A stretch of DNA of 8,588 nucleotides from a bacterium (lineage in GTDB: Bacteria; Bdellovibrionota; FAC87; UBA2466), in contig JAIEOG010000054.1 of assembly GCA_019750655.1 (NCBI GenBank), positions 1 to 8,588 of the forward strand. The letters are read 5' to 3'. This document shows positions 1 to 5,094 of the stretch, piece after piece. The position numbers and the translations under genes were made by a program. Within the stretch, counting starts at the first letter, position 1; every line of letters starts with the position of its first letter. The notes below the pieces were generated by a model. That model did not search any database, was not told the DNA's origin, and saw only the letters and a program-made list of their open reading frames with translations.

Positions 1-2
1 AA

Positions 3-350
3 ATGAGTGCGAACTCTCTTTACGAATCTCTCGGCTTTTTAAAGGAAGGCGGCAGCTTCGAATCACGCCGCAAATGGAAGCAAGCCGAGGGCCGCATTGA
101 AACGGTTTCGCCTCCGGAGCGATCCGCGGAAATGGTGCAGCAGGCGCTCAAAGCACAGCTCTCCAAAGAAGCTGCTCTCTCTGATCGGTTTAACTTCGGC
201 GGCTTTGAGGTTTTGGCGCTTCCTGGAGATCGTCTGGAGTTTTCGCGGCCGCTAGATAAAGCGGTAGCGGGTAAGTACCTCGTCAAGGAGTGCCACATCG
301 CGATCGGCACGGCAGCCCCGCGTTGCGATATGGTGCTCACACGAGCGTAA
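3..350 (+). CDS. Hypothetical protein at window edge, possibly the C-terminal part of a longer protein
   Basis: The frame opens with ATG two bases into the window and reads 115 residues to TAA, so neither a ribosome binding site nor an upstream extension can be judged. It may be a complete small cytoplasmic protein or the tail of a larger one. There is no signal peptide or membrane segment. Residues about 20-60 are charged and probably helical, and the last 50 residues look like beta strands. The end (AGKYLVKECHIAIG, then a short strand MVLT) loosely resembles the last strands of contractile-tail hub proteins (gpD/VgrG type), which often close with a G-x-Y-x-V-x-x-x-x-H pattern; this is weak inference. 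The stop codon overlaps the Shine-Dalgarno of the next gene, 9 nt downstream, so the two are probably co-transcribed. Function is not recognised. Confidence 0.7.
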   Translation: MSANSLYESLGFLKEGGSFESRRKWKQAEGRIETVSPPERSAEMVQQALKAQLSKEAALSDRFNFGGFEVLALPGDRLEFSRPLDKAVAGKYLVKECHIAIGTAAPRCDMVLTRA

Positions 351-359
351 GGAGGAAAA

Positions 360-866
360 ATGGTTTTGGAAGCTTCCGATAGACGTTCCGCGCTGAGTGA
401 ATGGTTAGCCACCGAGGCGCCATTCCCCACGCTTGCAGAGGGCGCATTGACACACCGGTATTTTCTGGGCGAGTCGATCGATTCGTTGCATGCGGAAAAG
501 ACACAGCTTGAGGGTGTGAGCTTTATTCAGTGTGCATTCGAAGGTGGCATCTGGATCGAATCCGCCTTTACGGGTTGTGAGATTGTGCACACGCGGTTTC
601 GCCACGTGTATTTCGAAAAAGTCGATTTCTCCAAATCGCTGCTCCAAGGTGTGCACTTCGAGCACTGCGTTTTTGTGCAGTGCCAGTTTCCCGAAGAGAA
701 AGAGGGATGGGTGGAACAGGGCTGCCTGCGGCGTACGGGCCAGGGGCCCGAGAAAAAAGCCGCCGCCCCGGCGCCTCTCCTGGCTTCCCAAACCCGCGAA
801 AGCGCACCCGCGACGGCTCCGGAACAGCCGCGTCCGCTAGATCGTTTCCATGAAATCGAGCGGTAA
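360..866 (+). CDS. Pentapeptide-repeat protein with 13 coils
   Basis: A 168-residue protein with a striking period of five. Large hydrophobic residues stand at L50, F55, F60, W65, F70, I75, F80, F85, F90, L95, F100, F105 and F110. The positions two before them are mostly small (V53, C58, G63, S68, C73, T78, V83, V88, S93, V98, C103, C108). This is the signature of the right-handed quadrilateral beta-helix of the pentapeptide-repeat family, here about three full turns. An N-terminal 45-residue cap precedes it. A tail rich in Ala, Pro, Arg and Glu (about 128-168) is probably disordered. No signal peptide is visible, so it is likely cytoplasmic or delivered by another route. The start is supported by AAGGAGG at 349-355, only 4 nt before ATG. 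Pentapeptide proteins include gyrase-protecting DNA mimics and T6SS-associated proteins; nothing here decides between them. Confidence 0.85.
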   Translation: MVLEASDRRSALSEWLATEAPFPTLAEGALTHRYFLGESIDSLHAEKTQLEGVSFIQCAFEGGIWIESAFTGCEIVHTRFRHVYFEKVDFSKSLLQGVHFEHCVFVQCQFPEEKEGWVEQGCLRRTGQGPEKKAAAPAPLLASQTRESAPATAPEQPRPLDRFHEIER

Positions 867-921
867 CTCCTTGATAGGTTGTGGTTTTTCCAAGATTTAA
901 GAACTTGTTACTTCCCAATGA

Positions 922-937
922 GTATCAGTTTTGATAC
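922..937. repeat. Perfect inverted repeat GTATCA-4-TGATAC upstream of the regulator
   Basis: GTATCA (922-927), spacer GTTT, TGATAC (932-937) form a perfect 6-bp dyad. It ends 43 nt before the chosen regulator start. Its position fits an operator, possibly for autoregulation by the Fis-type HTH of the downstream protein, or a small leader hairpin. Which one cannot be told from sequence. Confidence 0.55.
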
Positions 938-970
938 GGTGCGCGCGCTTTTTAGCGGTAGCACAGAAAA

Positions 971-976
971 AGGGAA
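971..976 (+). promoter_or_regulatory. Ribosome binding site that decides the regulator start
   Basis: The purine-rich run AGGGAA, continuing GAAG to 980, directly precedes ATG at 981. The two longer in-frame starts (TTG 879, ATG 918) lack any such site. Starting at 981 also places the first beta strand of the receiver domain at residues 2-7, as usual in this family. Confidence 0.6.
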
Positions 977-980
977 GAAG

Positions 981-2387
981 ATGAAGACGTTATTAATCTT
1001 GGACGACGAAGTCCTCGCGCTCGAAGCGATGCAAATCGCGATGGGCAGCAAGTACAAACTCTTGCTGGCCAGTTCCTTCCAGAAAGCAGTCCAGATTTTG
1101 GAAAATGAAGACATCGATGGCGCGATGATCGACATCAATCTTCAAGGTTCCGATCGCGATGGAATCGAGTTTCTCTCTCTCTTCAAAAAGCGTTACGCAG
1201 AAAAGCCTGCACTGATTGTCTCAGGCTACCGCGAAGTCCCCACTGTCGTCCGCTGCATGAAGCTTGGCGCAGATGATTATCTAGAAAAGCCTTTCGATCG
1301 CGAAACCGTTGAAATGAAGATCGACAAGATCTTCGCCGGCGCTTTGAGAACACGCGTTTACCAGCGCGCTTTCGAAAAATCCGCAGCCGATCAACAGATC
1401 ATTGGCCGCGATGCAGGCATTTTGCGTGCAAAGAAACAGATTGAAGAAGCCGCTTCTCTACGCGTGTTGATGGTAGGGGAAACGGGCGTCGGAAAAACAC
1501 CCTTTGCTCGCTACTCCAATAGCGTCGTGAGCGATGCTACGGGCCAGGCGCGCCCCTTCGAGCAGTTGAACTGTGCTTGCTTGAACACCGAGCAGTTCCA
1601 AGATCAGCTCTTCGGCCATAAGAAAGGCGCTTTTACAGGCGCTATTACCGATAAACGTGGTTTGGTGGAACTCGCACGCGGCGGCGATCTTTTCCTCGAT
1701 GAAATCGGCGAAATGCCTCTGGAAACGCAGGCGATGTTCCTAACGTTCTTGGACTCGCAGGAATATTACCGTTTAGGCGATGATGTGAAACGCAAAGCGG
1801 ATGTGCGCATTATCTCGGCGACTAACCGCAATCTCAAAAAGATGGTGGAAGAGGGCAAGTTCCGCAAAGACTTGTATTCGCGCATCTCGCAAGTCGTGGT
1901 GAATATCCCGCCGCTTCGTGAGCGTCCGAGCGATATCCCGCTACTTTTGGAGCATTTCATTGAAAAGTTCGCGGGCCACGCGAAAGCCTTTAACCCCGAA
2001 GTTCTCACGACCTTGCGCGAGCAAACTTGGGAAGAGGGCAACGTGCGTGAATTCCAAGATGCTGTGGAATTTCTCTGTTTGCGTTCACGGGGTTCGGAAC
2101 AAATCGAACTAGAGCACCTGCCATCGGCTTACTCGTCTCCGGCACCAGCCTCGGTGGAAGCTGCGGTTTCGTTGCCTCCTTCGGCGGGTGAGGATTTCCG
2201 GCGCGTGTTGGAGCTGGGCTTGGAATCGTACTTGGATGCGTACGAACGGCAGATCTTACAAAGCTGTATTGAACGCTATTCAGGAACGCTCGACGAAATG
2301 GCTCGGGAATTAAAAGTCTCGCGGCCTACTTTGTATCGGCGATTGAAGCGCCACCGCATCGGCACTCGCGAAGAAGTTCTGCATTAA
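981..2387 (+). CDS. Sigma-54-dependent response regulator, NtrC family
   Basis: A 468-residue transcription activator with three domains. Residues 1-120 are a receiver with the full phosphorylation set: acidic pocket D8/D9, phosphoacceptor D51, switch S81 and K103 in LEKPF. Residues about 140-370 are the AAA+ ATPase that remodels RNA polymerase-sigma-54: Walker A GETGVGKT (166-173), GAFTGA loop (216-221) contacting sigma-54, Walker B DLFLDE (236-241), sensor SATN (279-282), and Arg-finger candidates R295 and R301. A Fis-type helix-turn-helix closes the protein (about 437-458, LDEMARELKVSRPTLYRRL). Walker A differs from the usual GESGTGKE, and the family's WPGNVRE has become WEEGNVRE with one extra residue. 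The catalytic residues are intact, so activity is expected. No partner histidine kinase is in the window. An in-frame extension to TTG 879 exists but is unsupported. Confidence 0.95.
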   Translation: MKTLLILDDEVLALEAMQIAMGSKYKLLLASSFQKAVQILENEDIDGAMIDINLQGSDRDGIEFLSLFKKRYAEKPALIVSGYREVPTVVRCMKLGADDYLEKPFDRETVEMKIDKIFAGALRTRVYQRAFEKSAADQQIIGRDAGILRAKKQIEEAASLRVLMVGETGVGKTPFARYSNSVVSDATGQARPFEQLNCACLNTEQFQDQLFGHKKGAFTGAITDKRGLVELARGGDLFLDEIGEMPLETQAMFLTFLDSQEYYRLGDDVKRKADVRIISATNRNLKKMVEEGKFRKDLYSRISQVVVNIPPLRERPSDIPLLLEHFIEKFAGHAKAFNPEVLTTLREQTWEEGNVREFQDAVEFLCLRSRGSEQIELEHLPSAYSSPAPASVEAAVSLPPSAGEDFRRVLELGLESYLDAYERQILQSCIERYSGTLDEMARELKVSRPTLYRRLKRHRIGTREEVLH

Positions 2388-2393
2388 TAAGCA

Positions 2394-2427
2394 CAGAGGC
2401 CGAGAGCGATTGCGCTCCCGGCCTCTG
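2394..2427 (+). terminator. Rho-independent-type terminator after the regulator
   Basis: CAGAGGCCG (2394-2402) pairs with CGGCCTCTG (2419-2427), and GAGCG (2404-2408) pairs with CGCTC (2413-2417). There is one A/C mismatch and a 4-nt ATTG loop. The stem begins 7 nt after the stop codon. The following CGTTCATTC is only moderately T-rich, so the hairpin is certain but termination efficiency is not. Confidence 0.8.
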
Positions 2428-2646
2428 CGTTCATTCACAAACAACCCATCAGCCCCAGATTGCCTTCCGGTCCCCCTCCGGAAATCCCGAACCCATGCTT
2501 CGACGGTAACCAAACTCCCAAAAACTTGGCAATACTGATTTGTTGCTCAGGATTATCCCATTGAAATTATTGTAAAATACGAACGCCGCGGAGCGGAATT
2601 CTGCTGACCTTGTCAGATTTCATTCCGCTTGGGCGGGGCTCAGCTT
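2428..2646. other. Gene-free intergenic stretch with promoter-like AT-rich core
   Basis: No coding sequence with a credible ribosome binding site is seen on either strand. From about 2525 the DNA becomes AT-rich. It includes TTGGCA (2526-2531), GATTAT (2551-2556, 19-bp spacing) and TAAAAT (2573-2578), any of which could serve a sigma-70 promoter for the exported cupin-like gene. No pair has both good hexamers and 16-18 bp spacing, so no exact promoter is called. A nested hairpin occupies 2592-2629. TTGGCA...TTGCT is not a sigma-54 site because the GG to GC spacing is too long. Confidence 0.5.
2592..2629 (+). repeat. Nested inverted repeat / hairpin in the leader of the cupin-like gene
   Basis: The outer arms AGCGGAAT (2592-2599) and ATTCCGCT (2622-2629) are perfectly complementary over 8 bp. 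Inside them CTGAC (2604-2608) and GTCAG (2612-2616) make a second 5-bp stem with a CTT loop. There is no T tract, so this is not a typical terminator. It lies 17 nt before ATG 2647 and downstream of the promoter-like region, which suggests a structured 5' leader or a protein-binding dyad. Confidence 0.6.
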
Positions 2647-3270
2647 ATGCCGAAAAGCATAGGAACTCTTATGTGGCGGCTAATTCTCATTCTATCCGGG
2701 GTAACGGGGCTTTTAGGGCCGAGCACGGCCTGGGCTGCAGGGGATTTCACGCCTGACTGCCCCCCGATCTTCGGATTCTTTTCGAGCATGCGCTGGTTTC
2801 CGGATCGGCCCGAGCATTTCCGCCCGTCGACGCCGGGGATGACGCCTCTCCAGCGCATGGCAATAGACGATACCGATTGGGGAGATATCGGCATTTTCGT
2901 CGATGAAACCCGGGCGGCGGGAAAATGGGCGCAAACCGGTGTCGTGTTTACGGATGAGAGCCAATCGCTCCACTTTGCACGGGACCCCGCGGAAACGGGG
3001 CCTACGGACTGTGTGTTCCCCGTGCGGGTCTCAGACCGAGCCCGTGCTTATTCCTTAATACGGGGGCAGGTGGATTTCTATGTGCTCGCCGAGGATGGAG
3101 TTACGGTGCTTCACAAAGAGCGCGTGAAGCCGGGTTCCATCATTGCAGTACCCGCTAACCAGAAGCACGCCATCAAAGCTGCCACGGGCATTCGAATCCG
3201 CATCCAAGAAGAGCGAGGCTCGGGATCCCACACGAACCTCGAAAAGCCTGGAACCCCCCGCAGAAACTAA
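2647..3270 (+). CDS. Exported cupin-like protein
   Basis: A 207-residue protein with an N-terminal Sec signal peptide (hydrophobic core about 10-24, likely cleavage after A-W-A at residue 30). The mature N-terminal half is not recognised. Residues about 135-190 look like a cupin barrel: the strand-rich segment RGQVDFYVLAEDG is followed by GSIIAVPANQKHAIKA (163-178), which fits cupin motif 2 (G-S, P169, H174). The metal-binding HxH...E of cupin motif 1 is not evident, so metal binding and catalysis are doubtful and a ligand-binding or structural role is possible. ATG 2647 has a GGCGG-like site 10 nt upstream. ATG 2671, with AGGA 6 nt upstream, gives a shorter and equally good signal peptide, so the start is uncertain. 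The lipoprotein gene follows 61 nt downstream. Confidence 0.8.
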   Translation: MPKSIGTLMWRLILILSGVTGLLGPSTAWAAGDFTPDCPPIFGFFSSMRWFPDRPEHFRPSTPGMTPLQRMAIDDTDWGDIGIFVDETRAAGKWAQTGVVFTDESQSLHFARDPAETGPTDCVFPVRVSDRARAYSLIRGQVDFYVLAEDGVTVLHKERVKPGSIIAVPANQKHAIKAATGIRIRIQEERGSGSHTNLEKPGTPRRN

Positions 3271-3277
3271 CAATCCA

Positions 3278-3287
3278 ATTGCGCAAT
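3278..3287. repeat. 10-bp perfect palindrome ATTGCGCAAT upstream of the lipoprotein gene
   Basis: ATTGCGCAAT is fully self-complementary and lies 44 nt before the lipoprotein ATG. It overlaps TTGCGC, which with CATTAT (3301-3306) would make a weak promoter with 16-bp spacing. It could be an operator over a -35 element. A single 10-bp palindrome may also occur by chance. Confidence 0.3.
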
Positions 3288-3331
3288 CGCCCCCTTCAGG
3301 CATTATGCTGGGCGCTTAGAAGGGAAGGCTC

Positions 3332-4045
3332 ATGGGGAAGTTTCTTAGCGCGCTTGCGCTGGTGGCCACGCTTACGGCTTGCAGCACCAAGATCCACGGT
3401 TTGCGGCAGAGCCCCAGCTTCAGTTACGTCAATCTCGTCAATGGAAAGCTTGTTATCGGTGGTGTGGCCGAATCGGCAGGCCCTTTAGACGAAGGCACTC
3501 GCAGTGGTTACTCTGCTTTGCTCCGCGACGCTCTTCAAGAAAACGGCAAAGAATACCCCGTCTCTTCCGTCGAAGTGGTGATGGAGAAGCTTGGTCTTCA
3601 ATATGATCGCATTGTGAATGAACTGCAGCAGGTGGGAAGCCTGAGCGACGAATCGCTCCGTACTCTGCGCCGTGCTCTACCCGACACGCGTTACGTCGCC
3701 TTCGCACGTATCGAGAATAATGAAGTGACGACGGATCGCTCGGAAACGCAGGACAGTGAAAAAATTGTCGCTACGGCCAATCGCAATGTCACTGCGTCGC
3801 TCAATATCTACGACTTAGAACTCGCGGAAATTGCCTGGAGCGGAACAGTGAGTAAAACGATGGGTAGCTCCCGCCAATACACGCGGGAGAAAGAGCGGGG
3901 TTTCGCCCGAGTGCTTACGGCGATCAAAGGCCCCTATACATCCGCGGCTGAGCAGAAGTACCCTTACCCCCCGCCGCCGGGGACACAGCAGGTTCTCACC
4001 AAAGTCTTTGAAGGCTTTGGCGAACACTTGCCCACCCGCCACTAG
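3332..4045 (+). CDS. Lipoprotein of unknown function
   Basis: A 237-residue protein beginning with a type II signal peptide: a positive N-terminus (K3), a short hydrophobic core, and lipobox L-T-A-C with the lipidated Cys at residue 17. Ser follows the Cys rather than Asp, which by the enterobacterial sorting rule predicts the outer membrane. The mature part mixes helices (about 50-115) and strands. One segment reads as a beta-sheet repeat, with 'YVAFARIE', 'NVTASLNIYDLELAEIAWSG' and then 'TVSKT', the pattern seen in many outer-membrane-associated lipoproteins. I cannot place it in a named family. The start is supported by AGGG at 3321-3324 and AAGG at 3325-3328. It is followed directly by the shared terminator at 4054-4083 and converges with the beta-barrel gene. 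Confidence 0.85.
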   Translation: MGKFLSALALVATLTACSTKIHGLRQSPSFSYVNLVNGKLVIGGVAESAGPLDEGTRSGYSALLRDALQENGKEYPVSSVEVVMEKLGLQYDRIVNELQQVGSLSDESLRTLRRALPDTRYVAFARIENNEVTTDRSETQDSEKIVATANRNVTASLNIYDLELAEIAWSGTVSKTMGSSRQYTREKERGFARVLTAIKGPYTSAAEQKYPYPPPPGTQQVLTKVFEGFGEHLPTRH

Positions 4046-4053
4046 AAAATAAA

Positions 4054-4083
4054 AAAGGCAGAGTGCCGAAGCACCCTGCCTTT
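4054..4083. terminator. Bidirectional terminator between convergent genes, strongest for the minus strand
   Basis: AAAGGCAG (4054-4061) pairs with CTGCCTTT (4076-4083), and GTGC (4063-4066) pairs with GCAC (4071-4074), with one A/C mismatch. Read on the minus strand, the loop is TTCG closed by a C-G pair (the very stable UUCG tetraloop), and the stem is followed by TTTTTTATTTTC, a textbook terminator for the beta-barrel gene. On the plus strand it begins 8 nt after the lipoprotein stop and has a shorter T run. Confidence 0.9.
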
Positions 4084-4105
4084 GAGAACTCACAACAGAC
4101 TGTTC

Positions 4106-4672
4106 TTAGAAGAACGTTCCGATGTTCAAGTGCGGGAGAATACCGAGGCCGACATGAACGCCGCCGTTGTCGTCGCTAAAGTCTTGCTGCCCCGAGGCAC
4201 CCGCGATTGTCATCACAAGCGGCGTGATGCCCGCACCGATATAAAAGCCATTAGGAGCCGTAAACTCCACACCCACACCGAGAGCGGTCACGTTGCCGGT
4301 TTGGAAAGGGCTGAAAACCATCGAGGTATTCAGACCGACGTAGGGAGTAACGTCCAAGTTAGGAATTACGAGCTTCGCTCCGCCACCGACGGAGAAGCCG
4401 AAACGCATGTTCGAGAAACGGTCCTGCGCAGCTAAAGCGCCGAGGCCTGCGTTGAGACGCAGGAAGTCCGTCGCGTTGTAACCGTAGTTCGCGCCCAAGA
4501 AGCCCATAGGCTCGCTCAAGATCGACAGGTACACGCCCTGGCGGAAGCGCATGCGGTTGCTGCCTTCGACAATCGTCGGTGCCGAAGCAGAGCCTTCCAA
4601 GCTCGGGGCCGCTTGGGAAACGCTGGTTAAAGCCATTGAGAGCACAAAGAGAGACTTCGCGAAAAACTGCAT
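4106..4672 (-). CDS. Small outer-membrane beta-barrel protein
   Basis: A 188-residue protein with a classical signal peptide, likely cleaved after S-Q-A at residue 21. After about 20 Ser/Ala/Thr-rich residues come alternating hydrophobic and polar or glycine residues forming about eight predicted strands (from MRFRQGVYLSIL to HVGLGILPHLNIGTFF). The last residue is Phe, the usual C-terminal signal recognised by the BAM complex. Size and layout match eight-stranded OmpA/OmpW-like barrels, but no specific family was recognised. There are no cysteines. GGAG lies 6 nt before the ATG, a good promoter sits 24-60 nt upstream, and a strong terminator follows the stop, so it can be an independent, possibly well-expressed unit. 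Confidence 0.88.
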   Translation of the reverse strand: MQFFAKSLFVLSMALTSVSQAAPSLEGSASAPTIVEGSNRMRFRQGVYLSILSEPMGFLGANYGYNATDFLRLNAGLGALAAQDRFSNMRFGFSVGGGAKLVIPNLDVTPYVGLNTSMVFSPFQTGNVTALGVGVEFTAPNGFYIGAGITPLVMTIAGASGQQDFSDDNGGVHVGLGILPHLNIGTFF

Positions 4673-4702
4673 TTTTATCTCCGGGTTATGAAAGCGCGGG
4701 TG

Positions 4703-4731
4703 CTTATAGAAGTTTCCCGGGGGGACCGCAA
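4703..4731 (-). promoter_or_regulatory. Sigma-70-type promoter of the beta-barrel gene
   Basis: Read on the minus strand: -35 TTGCGG (4731-4726), a 17-bp spacer, -10 TATAAG (4708-4703, five of six consensus bases). The transcript would start near 4696 and give a leader of about 24 nt with its GGAG site. The -35 lies 16 nt past the stop of the upstream DUF2171 gene, so read-through from that gene is also possible. Confidence 0.5.
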
Positions 4732-4746
4732 GGCTAATCCGCCGAA

Positions 4747-5010
4747 TCAGAGCCCTGTGAGCGAAACAGGCGTTTTATATAGCTTATTTCGGTGAAATTC
4801 CGTCTGAGTCTGGTTGAGATAGATAGCGTTTCCTTCCACTCGGGTGACCCATTCCGTCGGGATCCAGTGGGCTTGGCCATCGAAAGTGTTGGCCCGCTTC
4901 AGCTTGATGAAGTTCACCCCTTCCAGGTGGTCGACGGTGCCAACCTGGGGAGGCAAGTGGCCTTCCACGAGAGGGGCTGCATAAATCTTCATTTCGGGTT
5001 GGATATTCAT
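4747..5010 (-). CDS. DUF2171 family protein
   Basis: An 87-residue soluble protein with the hallmarks of DUF2171: V-G-T-V-D-H-L-E-G at 23-31, IKLKR at 35-39, a D-G pair (44-45), HWIPTEWVTRV at 48-58, and a final LN strand. The family is a small beta-barrel resembling PRC-barrel domains; its biochemical function is not known to me. No signal peptide is present. The frame extends upstream to 5067, but AGGAG (5016-5020 on the plus map) lies 5 nt before the ATG at 5010, and the family homology begins after that Met, so the shorter start is chosen. The gene is divergent from the CREST operon, sharing an 84-nt promoter region, and lies upstream of the beta-barrel gene on the same strand. Confidence 0.88.
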   Translation of the reverse strand: MNIQPEMKIYAAPLVEGHLPPQVGTVDHLEGVNFIKLKRANTFDGQAHWIPTEWVTRVEGNAIYLNQTQTEFHRNKLYKTPVSLTGL

Positions 5011-5033
5011 GTGTTGCTCCTGTGCCGCCCAGC

Positions 5034-5063
5034 AGTATCCCGGGCGGGAGCTGGGGTAGTCAA
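5034..5063 (-). promoter_or_regulatory. Candidate sigma-70 promoter of the DUF2171 gene
   Basis: Read on the minus strand: -35 TTGACT (5063-5058, five of six consensus bases), an 18-bp spacer, -10 GATACT (5039-5034, four of six). The predicted start near 5027 gives a leader of about 17 nt containing the ribosome binding site. The palindrome at 5066-5081 abuts the -35 on its upstream side. Confidence 0.4.
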
Positions 5064-5065
5064 GC

Positions 5066-5081
5066 AACCTCGAGCGAGGTT
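5066..5081. repeat. Palindrome AACCTCG-AG-CGAGGTT in the divergent promoter region
   Basis: AACCTCG (5066-5072) and CGAGGTT (5075-5081) are a perfect 7-bp inverted repeat with a 2-bp spacer. It sits 13 nt before the CREST-family ATG and just upstream of the candidate DUF2171 -35, centred near -46 of that promoter. The position suits a regulator site acting on both divergent transcripts. As RNA the 2-nt loop is too tight for the full stem, which favours a DNA-binding role. Confidence 0.6.
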
Positions 5082-5094
5082 AGACTAAGAATCT

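Larger units (their letters stand above)
867..980 (+). promoter_or_regulatory. Leader of the response-regulator gene
   Basis: This 114-nt gap between the pentapeptide gene and the regulator holds no convincing terminator. A weak promoter-like pair (TTGATA at 871-876, GATTTA at 894-899, 17-bp spacing) and a perfect inverted repeat at 922-937 are visible. The reading frame of the regulator stays open through it to a TTG at 879 and an ATG at 918, but neither has a Shine-Dalgarno sequence. It is therefore better read as a leader than as coding sequence. Confidence 0.35.

Noticed and set aside
405..791. Minus-strand frame opposite the pentapeptide gene
   Set aside because: The exact 5-residue periodicity on the plus strand shows the coding strand; the reverse frame has no ribosome binding site or recognisable features.
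879..980. N-terminal extension of the response regulator by 34 residues
   Set aside because: Neither TTG 879 nor ATG 918 has a ribosome binding site, and the extension precedes the first strand of the receiver domain; ATG 981 fits better.
2526..2547. TTGGC...TTGCT resembling a sigma-54 promoter upstream of the cupin-like gene
   Set aside because: The -24 GG and -12 GC would be 17 nt apart instead of the required 12, so sigma-54 recognition is not expected.
4082..4435. Plus-strand frame of 117 codons across the beta-barrel gene
   Set aside because: It is antisense to a gene with signal peptide, terminal Phe, promoter and terminator; it shows no protein features of its own and overlaps the terminator.
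5011..5067. N-terminal extension of the DUF2171 protein to 5067
   Set aside because: It would run through the candidate promoter, and a good AGGAG site marks the start at 5010.
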